DNA of 22,689 nucleotides from an uncultured Oscillospiraceae bacterium. Lineage in GTDB: Bacteria > Bacillota > Clostridia > Oscillospirales > Oscillospiraceae. The notes beneath the pieces are model-generated. The model searched no databases, was not told where the DNA came from, and saw only the letters and a list, made by a program, of their open reading frames with translations. Both the position numbers and the translations under genes were made by a program. Shown here piece by piece: positions 1 to 6,843 of this stretch; position 1 is the stretch's first letter, and the number at the start of each line of letters is the position of its first letter. The stretch is from assembly GCA_910584285.1 (NCBI GenBank), contig CAJTYK010000033.1, forward strand, positions 1 through 22,689, given 5' to 3'.

Positions 1-17
1 TTTACCTCTTATATATG

Positions 18-45
18 AAAAAGTCTGCCCCTCGGCAGACTTTTT
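18..45. terminator. Intrinsic terminator hairpin at window start
   Basis: A perfect 12-bp stem (18-29 with 34-45) closes a 4-base loop. The base of the stem is A-rich on the left and T-rich on the right, so the hairpin could stop transcription in either direction. It probably ends a plus-strand gene lying before the window and adds to the TetR terminator beside it. Confidence 0.75.
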
Positions 46-62
46 CGACAGGCTGCTATAAA

Positions 63-107
63 CAAAACGCCCGGCATGATAAAGTTTTAATCATGCCGGG
101 CGTTTTG
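63..107. terminator. Bidirectional terminator behind the minus-strand tetR
   Basis: A perfect 18-bp GC-rich stem (63-80 with 90-107) encloses a 9-base loop. It starts 9 bases past the stop codon of the minus-strand TetR gene and is followed in that direction by a T-rich run. The arms are also A/T flanked on the other side, so it probably works both ways. Confidence 0.85.
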
Positions 108-115
108 CTTATTTT

Positions 116-700
116 TTAATCATTTTCCTCTAAATGTAAGGGTTTGTCAGTGCGAAAGGCGTTCAGCGCCCGGACAATGTTTCCGCGGAGCACCATGCTG
201 GTGCGCTCTACAATGGCGGCGGGGTCCTCCTTCATATTCCCGCCGATCCATTCCAGCATGACGCCGAGAAATGCGTGCTCATAAAACTCGGCAATAAACT
301 GCCGGTCTGCTTCATTTACCGTCATCCCCTTCGCTTTTTCCTCCACAACACCCAAAATCAAATTGTGAATCAGGGGATTCAGATACTGCTCAATACGCTC
401 CCGGCTCACAGCACGGTAAACGTTCATAACAAAGGGTTTGTTTTTCTGGACAGCTTGAAAAATACTTATGAATCCTTCCTGCCAAGTATCATAAGATTTT
501 TTACCTGCCAACGCCTGCTTTGCGTCTTCCATGCAAACCCACTCCACCAGATCATAGATGTCCTTGAAGTGGTAATAGAAGGTCATGCGGCTGATGCCGC
601 AGTCCTCCGCAACATCGTTGATCGTGATTTTGTTCAGCGGTTTTTGGAGCAACAGGTTTTTCAGCGATGCTTCTAATGCCTGTTTTGTCATCTGTGACAT
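116..700 (-). CDS. TetR/AcrR-family transcriptional regulator (DhaS-like)
   Basis: A 194-residue one-domain regulator. Residues ~8-55 form a TetR helix-turn-helix; ITINDVAEDCGIS followed by TFYYHFKD is the typical recognition-helix signature. The C-terminal half is helical and resembles the TetR_C_33/DhaS type of ligand-binding domain. The start is supported by a GGAGGG ribosome site 6 bases upstream; an internal Met at residue 4 is the alternative. The gene stands alone, ends in a strong hairpin, and diverges from a second TetR gene of similar sequence. Its composition is visibly more AT-rich than the operon to its right, which hints at a different origin. Targets are unknown; itself and the neighbouring exporter operon are the obvious candidates by position. 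Confidence 0.9.
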   Translation of the reverse strand: MSQMTKQALEASLKNLLLQKPLNKITINDVAEDCGISRMTFYYHFKDIYDLVEWVCMEDAKQALAGKKSYDTWQEGFISIFQAVQKNKPFVMNVYRAVSRERIEQYLNPLIHNLILGVVEEKAKGMTVNEADRQFIAEFYEHAFLGVMLEWIGGNMKEDPAAIVERTSMVLRGNIVRALNAFRTDKPLHLEEND

Positions 701-788
701 ATAAAACCCTCCATCGCGTTGATCAATCGTCTCAAATACAAAATAATTACGAAATGCTTTCCGGCTCAGCCGCCAGCCATTTTTTAGT

Positions 789-817
789 AGTATACTTTAA
801 GCGCATAAATATTTCAA
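789..817 (-). promoter_or_regulatory. SigA-type promoter of the minus-strand tetR
   Basis: Read on the minus strand, TTGAAA (812-817) and TATACT (789-794) are separated by exactly 17 bases. This predicts a leader of about 80 bases before the start codon at 700, long enough to hold an operator. Confidence 0.7.
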
Positions 818-846
818 GTAAAAATGCATGGACGAGTTTGCTTCTG

Positions 847-910
847 TATAATCTATTCATGCAGCTATTAAAAAATAATCCTTGACTTTTCCAGTGCCGC
901 CTTGTAGCCT
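847..910 (+). promoter_or_regulatory. Candidate promoter(s) for the plus-strand tetR
   Basis: Two possibilities precede the TetR gene at 940. A consensus TATAAT (847-852) has no good -35. TTGACT (882-887) is followed 17 bases later by the weaker TAGCCT (905-910). The sequence alone does not decide between them. Confidence 0.4.
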
Positions 911-939
911 TAAACCAAACCAATCTGCGGAGGTGCGCC

Positions 940-1482
940 ATGGCAAATTTTACACGGAGGGCCATTAAGGAAACCTTTTTGACGTTGCTGAACCAGCGTC
1001 CATTAAATGAAATCACCGTGAAAGACATTGTAGAAAAATGCGGCATCAACCGCAATTCCTTCTATTATCACTTTGAGGATCTGCCCGCCCTGGCGGAGGA
1101 GGTCATCGGGGAACAGGTCCAGAACCTGATCCAGAAGCACCCCACCGTCTCGTCGGTGGAGGAGTGCGCCGATGCGGTGATCGAGCTGGTGATGGAGAAC
1201 CGGCGGGCCATCTACCACATCTACAACTCCCTGAGCCGGGACGTATTCGAGCAGCACCTCATGGACGCCTGCCAGTACATCGTATCCGCCTACTTAAACG
1301 CGGAGTTCGCGGAGAAGCCCATAGCTCCCCAGGATCTGGACGCCCTGATCCGGCTGCACAAGTGCGCCTGCTTCGGCTCGGTCATCGACTGGCTCAACGG
1401 CGGGATGAAGGACGACATCGCCGATTACTTCCGCAGGGTGTGCGCTTTGCAAAAGAGCGGCCTGGAGCAGTTAAACCACTGA
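940..1482 (+). CDS. TetR/AcrR-family transcriptional regulator (DhaS-like paralogue)
   Basis: A 180-residue regulator with a TetR helix-turn-helix at residues ~5-50 (ITVKDIVEKCGIN then SFYYHFED) and a helical C-terminal domain. It aligns well with the divergent TetR gene on its left (shared PLN-IT--D, CGI-R and FYYHF blocks and a similar C-terminal GGNMK/GGMKDD segment), so the two are paralogues. The ATG has a GGAGGTG ribosome site upstream. It is followed by a structured spacer and terminator, so it is probably its own transcription unit. By position it is the likeliest regulator of the DUF308-MMPL-stalk operon downstream, as TetR proteins commonly control adjacent pumps; this is inference. 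Confidence 0.9.
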   Translation: MANFTRRAIKETFLTLLNQRPLNEITVKDIVEKCGINRNSFYYHFEDLPALAEEVIGEQVQNLIQKHPTVSSVEECADAVIELVMENRRAIYHIYNSLSRDVFEQHLMDACQYIVSAYLNAEFAEKPIAPQDLDALIRLHKCACFGSVIDWLNGGMKDDIADYFRRVCALQKSGLEQLNH

Positions 1483-1498
1483 ACTTTAGCTTTTTCCA

Positions 1499-1547
1499 AC
1501 ACGGGACAGGCCCGTACCTGATTTTTAGGCACAGCCCTGTCCCGTGT
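1499..1547 (+). other. Long hairpin after the plus-strand tetR
   Basis: A perfect 12-bp stem (1499-1510 with 1536-1547) encloses 25 bases that contain the first of three short repeats. No T-run follows, so it is not a classical terminator. It could be an RNA processing or protective structure, or a regulator site. Confidence 0.6.
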
Positions 1548-1590
1548 CTGAATTTCAGGCAGTAGTTTCCCCGTGCCTATTTTTTAGGCA
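1511..1590. repeat. Three degenerate ~30-bp tandem units
   Basis: Units begin at about 1511, 1541 and 1570. Each reads roughly CCCGTRYCTGA, then a T-rich core, then AGGCA; the AGGCA ends fall at 1527-1531, 1557-1561 and 1586-1590. Each unit is also a short inverted repeat around the T-rich core. They could be a tandem operator for one of the TetR proteins or degenerate extragenic repeats. Only three diverged copies are present and there are no unique spacers, so this is not a CRISPR array. Confidence 0.55.
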
Positions 1591-1602
1591 TGGGGACTTT
1601 TT
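1567..1602 (+). terminator. Intrinsic terminator between tetR and the exporter operon
   Basis: A 10-bp stem (1569-1578 with 1586-1595, one G-U pair) with a T-rich loop is followed by CTTTTT. It overlaps the third copy of the local repeat and should separate the TetR transcript from the operon downstream. Confidence 0.7.
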
Positions 1603-1629
1603 ATGCCTATGGTAAAGGGTTTGGCTCCC

Positions 1630-1638
1630 TGCTATACT
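1630..1638 (+). promoter_or_regulatory. Extended -10 promoter for the DUF308-MMPL operon
   Basis: TGC-TATACT is an extended -10 element without a clear -35 hexamer. It lies about 45 bases before the ATG at 1684, which has an AGGAGG ribosome site. The position just after the terminator fits the operon promoter; a repressor could bind the repeats immediately upstream. Confidence 0.5.
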
Positions 1639-1683
1639 CCCCATTACACAAGGGAAACAAGCAACCGACAGGAGGTGTAACAA

Positions 1684-2292
1684 ATGAAAACCCGCTGTAC
1701 CATCCCCATGTGGGCGGCCAAAACCGGCTACATCATTATGTCCCTGGTATTTTGCACCGCCGGCGTGGTATTCATGGCTAAGCCGGATCTCTCCGCTAGC
1801 CTCATCGGCCGTGTGCTGGGAGTGGCCATGATCCTGTTCGGCGCCGTCAAGCTGGTGGGCTACTTCTCCCGTGATCTGTACCGGCTGGCCTTTCAGTATG
1901 ACCTGGGCTTCGGGCTGCTGCTCATCGCCCTGGGCGTGCTGGTGCTGATCCGGCCCACCCAGGTGCTGGACTTCATCTTCACCGCTTTGGGCGTGGCAGT
2001 GCTCACCGACGGGCTCTATAAGGTGCAGATCGCCGTGGACGCCAGGCGCTTCGGCATCTCTACCTGGTGGCTGACCTTGGCCCTGGCCATCGCGGTCGGA
2101 GCCGTTGGGTTGGCCCTGGTGTTCCGGCCCTGGGACAGCGCCCGGCTGCTCACCATCCTGCTGGGGGCCGCCCTGCTGGCGGAGGGTGTCCTGAACCTCT
2201 GCGTGGCGGTGAGCACGGTAAAGATCATAAACCACCAACAGCCCGACGTCATCGAGGTCACCTCCTATGAGGTGGAGGACGAACCATTGTAA
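1684..2292 (+). CDS. DUF308/HdeD-like integral membrane protein
   Basis: A 202-residue protein with about six hydrophobic segments, paired by short polar turns, as in the DUF308 (HdeD) family. Glycine-rich helices with the LIGRVLGVAMILFGAVKL pattern followed by LGFGLLLIALGVLVLIRP are characteristic. The C-terminus is a short acidic tail (EVEDEPL) expected in the cytoplasm. HdeD in Escherichia coli is linked to acid resistance, but the molecular function of the family is not known. It is the first gene of a three-gene plus-strand operon, 23 bases before the MMPL pump, so an accessory role in that exporter is plausible but inferred. Confidence 0.85.
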   Translation: MKTRCTIPMWAAKTGYIIMSLVFCTAGVVFMAKPDLSASLIGRVLGVAMILFGAVKLVGYFSRDLYRLAFQYDLGFGLLLIALGVLVLIRPTQVLDFIFTALGVAVLTDGLYKVQIAVDARRFGISTWWLTLALAIAVGAVGLALVFRPWDSARLLTILLGAALLAEGVLNLCVAVSTVKIINHQQPDVIEVTSYEVEDEPL

Positions 2293-2315
2293 ACTGTGAA
2301 AGGACGTATGAAGCT

Positions 2316-4421
2316 ATGAAATTTTCCAAAGCGGTAGTCAAATGCCGCATCCCCATCCTGATCTGCGCCCTGCTGCTGATGCTCCCCTCGGCGCTGGGCA
2401 TGGCGGCCACCCGGGTCAACTATGATATGCTGAATTATCTGCCCGAGGACATGGACACTGTCATCGGCCAGAACGAGCTGCTGGACGATTTCCACAAGGG
2501 GGCCTTCTCCTTCCTCATTCTGGAGGATATGCCCGCCAAGGACGCCGCCGCCCTGAAAGAACAGGTGGAGCAAGTGGAGCACGTGGACACCGTGCTGTGG
2601 TACGACTCCCTTATGGATGTCTCCGTCCCCATGGAGCTGCTGCCCGACAGGCTCTATGACGCCTTCAACACGGGAAATGCCACCATGATGGCGGTGTTCT
2701 TCGACACCTCCACCTCCTCCGATTTGACCATGGACGCCATCCGGGAGATCCGAACCCTGGCGGGGGAGCGGTGCTTTGTGTCCGGTATGTCCGCACTGGT
2801 TACGGATCTGAAGGATCTGTGCGAGGTAGAGGAGCCCATTTACGTAGGCATCGCCGTGGCCCTGGCCTGCGCGGCCATGCTGCTGTTGCTGGACAGCTGG
2901 CTGGTGCCCTTCGTGTTCCTGGCCAGCATCGGCATGATGATCCTGATGAATCTGGGCTCCAACTACTTCCTGGGGGAGATCTCCTACATCACCAAGGCCC
3001 TGTCCGCGGTGCTGCAATTGGCCGTCACCATGGACTACTCCATCTTCCTGTGGAACAGCTACAACGAGCAGCGCGGGCGCTATGAGGACAACAAGGAGGC
3101 CATGGCCCACGCCATCCAGGCCACCCTCACCTCGGTGGTGGGCTCCTCCATCACCACCGTGGCGGGCTTCATCGCCCTTTGCTTCATGTCCTTTACCATG
3201 GGCCGGGATCTGGGCATCGTCATGGCCAAGGGTGTGCTGCTGGGGGTCGTGGGCTGCGTCACCGTGCTGCCCGCCCTGATCCTGGTGTTCGACAGGCCCC
3301 TGCAAAAGACCCGCCACCGCTCCCTCATCCCCAACATGGGCAAGCTGGCTGGGGGCGTGGTGAAAGCCTTCCCTGTGTTTTTGGTCCTCTTTGCCCTTAT
3401 CATCCCGCCGGCCCTCTACGGCTATAACCAGACCAACGGCGAGGTCTACTATGACATGGGCCAGTGTCTGCCCGAGGACATGGAATACGTCATCGCCGAG
3501 GGCAAGCTCCGGAATGACTTCAACATCGCCTCCACCCATATGCTGCTGGTGGACGCCGAGCTGCCCGCCAAGGACGTGCGGGCCATGGCTCGAGAGATGG
3601 AGCAGGTGGACGGCGTGAAGTACGTGCTGGGCCTGGAGTCGGTGTTGGGCCCCCGGGTGCCCGAGGAGTTCCTGCCCCAGTCTGTCACCGAGAAGCTGAA
3701 AAGCGACAACTGGCGGTTGCTGCTCATCAACTCCGAATACAAGGTGGCCAGCGACGCGGTAAATACCCAGATCGGGGAACTGAACGACATTTTGAAGCGG
3801 TACGACCAGGGGGGTATGCTCATCGGTGAGGCCCCCTGCATGAGGGACATGATCCAGACCACGGACCACGACTTCAAAATGGTGAACGCCGTGTCTATCA
3901 TCGCCATTTTCGTCATCATCGCCCTGGTGGAAAAGAGCTTCACCCTGCCCTTCATCCTCATCGCGGTCATTGAGGCCGCCATCTTTGTCAACCTGGGCCT
4001 GCCCCACTACCTGGGCCAGAGCCTGCCCTTCATCGCCCCCATCTGCATCAGCACCATCCAGCTGGGCGCCACGGTGGACTACGCCATTTTGATGACGACC
4101 CGCTACAAGGCGGAGCGCATCAGCGGTGCAGATAAGAGGCAGGCGGTTCACACCGCCCTGACTACCTCGATTCCTTCCGTCATCGTGTCCGGCATGGGCC
4201 TGTTTGCCGCCACCTTCGGCGTGGCCCTCTACTCCGAGATCGACATCATCAGCTCCATGTGTATGCTCATGGCCCGGGGGGCCGTCATCAGCATGGCGTC
4301 CGTCATCTTTATCCTGCCCGCCCTGCTGCTGCTGTGCGACAAGCTTATCTGCGCCACCACCGTGGGCATGAGGCAGTCCAGGCACCCCAAAATTTCCAAC
4401 CAGGAGGTCTATGTAAAATGA
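2316..4421 (+). CDS. MMPL/RND-family exporter
   Basis: A 701-residue pump of the MMPL branch of the RND superfamily, expected in the cytoplasmic membrane and driven by the proton gradient. The topology is the RND pattern: TM1 at ~12-30, an extracytoplasmic domain at ~31-173, TM2-6 at ~175-325, TM7 at ~350-370, a second extracytoplasmic domain at ~371-520, then TM8-12. The two halves are clear duplicates: YDMLNYLPEDMD near residue 36 matches YDMGQCLPEDME near 379, each followed by a PAKD block. The Asp-Tyr pairs of MMPL proton relays are present in both halves (TMDYS at D240-Y241, TVDYA at D588-Y589). Substrate is unknown; drugs, lipids and envelope precursors are all carried by relatives. The stop overlaps the start of the next gene. 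Confidence 0.92.
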   Translation: MKFSKAVVKCRIPILICALLLMLPSALGMAATRVNYDMLNYLPEDMDTVIGQNELLDDFHKGAFSFLILEDMPAKDAAALKEQVEQVEHVDTVLWYDSLMDVSVPMELLPDRLYDAFNTGNATMMAVFFDTSTSSDLTMDAIREIRTLAGERCFVSGMSALVTDLKDLCEVEEPIYVGIAVALACAAMLLLLDSWLVPFVFLASIGMMILMNLGSNYFLGEISYITKALSAVLQLAVTMDYSIFLWNSYNEQRGRYEDNKEAMAHAIQATLTSVVGSSITTVAGFIALCFMSFTMGRDLGIVMAKGVLLGVVGCVTVLPALILVFDRPLQKTRHRSLIPNMGKLAGGVVKAFPVFLVLFALIIPPALYGYNQTNGEVYYDMGQCLPEDMEYVIAEGKLRNDFNIASTHMLLVDAELPAKDVRAMAREMEQVDGVKYVLGLESVLGPRVPEEFLPQSVTEKLKSDNWRLLLINSEYKVASDAVNTQIGELNDILKRYDQGGMLIGEAPCMRDMIQTTDHDFKMVNAVSIIAIFVIIALVEKSFTLPFILIAVIEAAIFVNLGLPHYLGQSLPFIAPICISTIQLGATVDYAILMTTRYKAERISGADKRQAVHTALTTSIPSVIVSGMGLFAATFGVALYSEIDIISSMCMLMARGAVISMASVIFILPALLLLCDKLICATTVGMRQSRHPKISNQEVYVK

Positions 4422-6166
4422 AAAAACCTGTTGTAAAAGCTCTGTCCATCGCCCTGTGTGCGATCCTGGCCCTGGGCGGCGTGGGCGGCGTTGCCTACGC
4501 GGTAAACAGCACGGGGGACACCCCCTCCGCCTCCGGAGATTCCGCCCCGGTGGACAGCGGCGCGAAAGTGATTTCCACGTCCTCTTATACTCCCGGCGCG
4601 GAAAAAAATGTGAAGGACGAAACCGTGTACGTCCTGGCCCGCGCCGACGGCTCGGTGGACAAGATCATCGTCAGCGACTGGGTGCAGAATACCAGGGGCG
4701 ACGACGCCATTGATGACGTGACCCGGCTCACCGGCATTGAAAACGTGAAGGGGGACGAGACCTTTACCCTGAGCGGGGACAACGCCTGCGTGTGGGATGC
4801 CCGGGGGAACGACATCTACTACCAGGGCTCCCTCGAGGAGGAGCTGCCTGTGAGCGTAGCGGTGTCCTACACCCTGAACGGCCAGCCCGTCACCCCCGAA
4901 GAATTGGCGGGCAAGAGCGGCAAGGTCACCATCCGTTTTGACTATGCCAACAACCAGTATGAGACGGTCAGCGTCAACGGCAAGCAAGAGAAGATTTATG
5001 TGCCCTTCGCCATGCTCACCGGGGTGCTGCTGGACAACGACGTATTTTCCAATGTATCCGTGTCCAACGGCAAGATCGTCAACGACGGGGATCGCACCAT
5101 TGTGGCCGGCCTGGCCTTCCCCGGCCTCCAGGACAGCCTGGGGCTGGATCGGGACACACTGGATCTGCCCGACTTCGTGGAGATCACCGCCGACGCGGAA
5201 AACTTCTCTCTGGAGACCACCGTCACCCTGGCCGCCAATGGCCTTTTCAACGACGCAGCTGATGAAGCCGGGGGCTTTGGCGGCTTGGACGATCTGGACG
5301 GCAAGCTGGAGGAGCTCACCGACGCCATGGGGCAGCTCATGGACGGCTCCTCTCGGCTGTACGACGGGCTGTGCACCCTGCTGGACAGCTCCAACGAGCT
5401 GGTGGCCGGCATCGGCCGGCTGGCGGCCGGGGCCGCCCAGCTCACCCAGGGAGCGGACAGCCTGTCCGCCGGGGCCGCCCAGCTCCAGACCGGCTCCGCC
5501 GCCCTGAGCCAGGGCCTGGACACTCTGGCTCAGCAGAACACCGCCCTGACCGGAGGTGCCGCCCAGGTGTTCCAAACCCTGCTCGGCTCCGCCAATGCCC
5601 AGCTGGCCGCGGCGGGTGTGCAGGCTCCTGAGCTCACAGCGCAAAACTATGCCCAGGTGCTGGACGGGGTGATCGCCTCCGCCGGGGACTCCCCCGCCGG
5701 ACAGCAGGTGGCCGCGCTGAAGGCCAGCCTGGACAGCTATAACAGCTTTTATCAGGGCCTCCAGAGCTACACCGCCGGGGTGGCCCAGTCCGCCGCCGGG
5801 GCCGGAGAGCTGAATACCGGCATCGGTTCTGTGAAGGACGGTGCGGACAGCCTGTCCGCCGGGGCGGGCCAACTCTATGACGGCATCCTCACGATGCAGA
5901 ACAGCGCCCCCGCCCTCATCGACGGCGTGACTCAGCTGCGGGACGGAGCCATGGAGCTGTCCGACGGTCTGAAGGAGTTCGACGAGCAGGGAGTGCAAAA
6001 GCTGGTGGATGCCTTCGACGGCGACCTGGGCGGCCTCATGGATCGGGTGGACGCGGTAAAGGCGGTGTCGGAGCGGTACAATTCCTTCTCCGGCATCAAT
6101 CCCGATATGGATGGCCAAGTGAAATTTGTTTGGCGTACAGAGGCTGTGGAAGCGCAGAATCAATAA
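4418..6166 (+). CDS. Secreted X-X-X-Leu-X-X-Gly heptad-repeat protein (exporter stalk?)
   Basis: A 582-residue exported protein. The ATG at 4418 overlaps the pump stop (ATGA) and has AGGAGG 10 bases upstream; reading further upstream in this frame would run inside the pump gene. A signal peptide covers residues 1-28, with a possible cleavage after AYA; it could also stay as an anchor. Residues ~50-285 form a beta-rich domain. Two blocks of Leu-x-x-Gly heptads follow (~295-380 and ~450-545, e.g. LAAGAAQL, LSAGAAQL, LSAGAGQLYDG), as in YhgE/Pip and EsaA extracellular regions, predicted to form a long helical stalk. No C-terminal membrane segment is seen; the protein ends in a short conserved-looking tail. 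Tight coupling to the MMPL gene suggests a partner of that pump; this is inference. Confidence 0.85.
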   Translation: MKKPVVKALSIALCAILALGGVGGVAYAVNSTGDTPSASGDSAPVDSGAKVISTSSYTPGAEKNVKDETVYVLARADGSVDKIIVSDWVQNTRGDDAIDDVTRLTGIENVKGDETFTLSGDNACVWDARGNDIYYQGSLEEELPVSVAVSYTLNGQPVTPEELAGKSGKVTIRFDYANNQYETVSVNGKQEKIYVPFAMLTGVLLDNDVFSNVSVSNGKIVNDGDRTIVAGLAFPGLQDSLGLDRDTLDLPDFVEITADAENFSLETTVTLAANGLFNDAADEAGGFGGLDDLDGKLEELTDAMGQLMDGSSRLYDGLCTLLDSSNELVAGIGRLAAGAAQLTQGADSLSAGAAQLQTGSAALSQGLDTLAQQNTALTGGAAQVFQTLLGSANAQLAAAGVQAPELTAQNYAQVLDGVIASAGDSPAGQQVAALKASLDSYNSFYQGLQSYTAGVAQSAAGAGELNTGIGSVKDGADSLSAGAGQLYDGILTMQNSAPALIDGVTQLRDGAMELSDGLKEFDEQGVQKLVDAFDGDLGGLMDRVDAVKAVSERYNSFSGINPDMDGQVKFVWRTEAVEAQNQ

Positions 6167-6313
6167 GTCGTATCTGGCGCTCAAAGCTGATGCCCAACTG
6201 TCCGTTTGTCCTTTTTGTTGGTTCTTAAAAGCTGGTAAAACAGAGGGAATTGAGGGATTATATTGGACAGAAACTTATGATATGACCTGTTAAAAAGAGC
6301 GGCAAAATGACGC

Positions 6314-6370
6314 TTGAGAAAGAGGGCGGTATCTGCTATACTTATAGTGTAGTAGATATCGCCCTCTTTC
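6314..6370 (+). promoter_or_regulatory. Promoter embedded in a 23-bp inverted repeat
   Basis: TTGAGA (6314-6319) and an extended -10, TGC-TATACT (6337-6342), are 17 bases apart. The -10 and most of the spacer form the left arm of an inverted repeat (6318-6340 with 6348-6370, 7-base centre). The arms match at 20 of 23 positions, and the other three are G-U compatible on the plus-strand RNA. The predicted transcript starts inside the right arm, so the repeat looks like an operator at the promoter of the wrecked integrase downstream. The 147 bases before it (6167-6313) show nothing I can identify. Confidence 0.6.
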
Positions 6371-6723
6371 TTTGCGAGAAAGGAGCCGAATCCTGGGAAA
6401 GAACTTGAAAGGCAGGGAGGACAGAGCGTTGAGCCGCATGAAGGAAACCTTGCGTTACCTGACATCACGGTAGACGCATGGTTTGAGTTTTGGATTGAGA
6501 ATATTGTAGGTGATTTGGCCCCGAATACTCGCTGAAACTACCGCGAACGGTATGTAAACAACATTCAGTCGGTGATTGGCAAGATGCTTCTGCGGGACGC
6601 AGCCGAAGGTACGTCAGAAGCTATTGGGTCACACCAGTATCCAGACCACCGTGGATAAATATGTGCATGTGACAGATGACTCACTGACCGCCGGCGTAGG
6701 GCAATTTGAGGCCAGCAGAATGT
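6371..6723 (+). pseudogene. Tyrosine integrase remnant (two ends only)
   Basis: In one frame from about 6371, a linker leads into ITVDAWFEFWIENIVG at 6464-6511 and LAPNTR, then a TGA stop at 6533, then NYRERYVNNIQSVIGKMLL: the N-terminal SAM-like core-binding domain of element integrases. From about 6612, in the +1 frame, KLLGHTSIQTTVDKYVHVTD and a short tail to TAG (6721-6723) match the C-terminal end, including the His and catalytic Tyr of the last motif. The central catalytic domain with its Arg residues is missing, and no start codon is evident. It is a dead remnant of an integrative element. The following 120 bases (6724-6843) contain only the ychF leader and possibly an old attachment region. 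Confidence 0.85.
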
Positions 6724-6843
6724 AGCTGCACATAAGTTAATGGCAAAATGGTGAAGAAATGGTACAGTAATCGTAAAGCTCTAAAGGGACAAAACCTGAA
6801 AACCATTGATAAATCAGTACTTTTCAAGGAGATGTAAAACGAT

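Noticed and set aside
1499..1602. CRISPR array
   Set aside because: Only three diverged units with little or no spacer between them, and no cas genes nearby.
2265..4385. A 706-codon open frame on the minus strand across the MMPL gene
   Set aside because: It is antisense to a clear RND pump, and its composition (His, Gln, Gly-rich, no domain) is what GC-rich antisense frames give.
4409..6184. A 591-codon minus-strand open frame opposite the heptad-repeat gene
   Set aside because: Shadow of the secreted stalk protein; low-complexity translation and no supporting ribosome site or domain.
6318..6370. Reading the long inverted repeat as an intrinsic terminator
   Set aside because: Only a broken T-run (CTTTC) follows, and a good promoter lies inside it, so an operator is the better reading.
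6181..6468. A 95-codon minus-strand frame in the ychF upstream gap
   Set aside because: Overlaps the integrase promoter and remnant, has no recognisable family and no convincing ribosome site.
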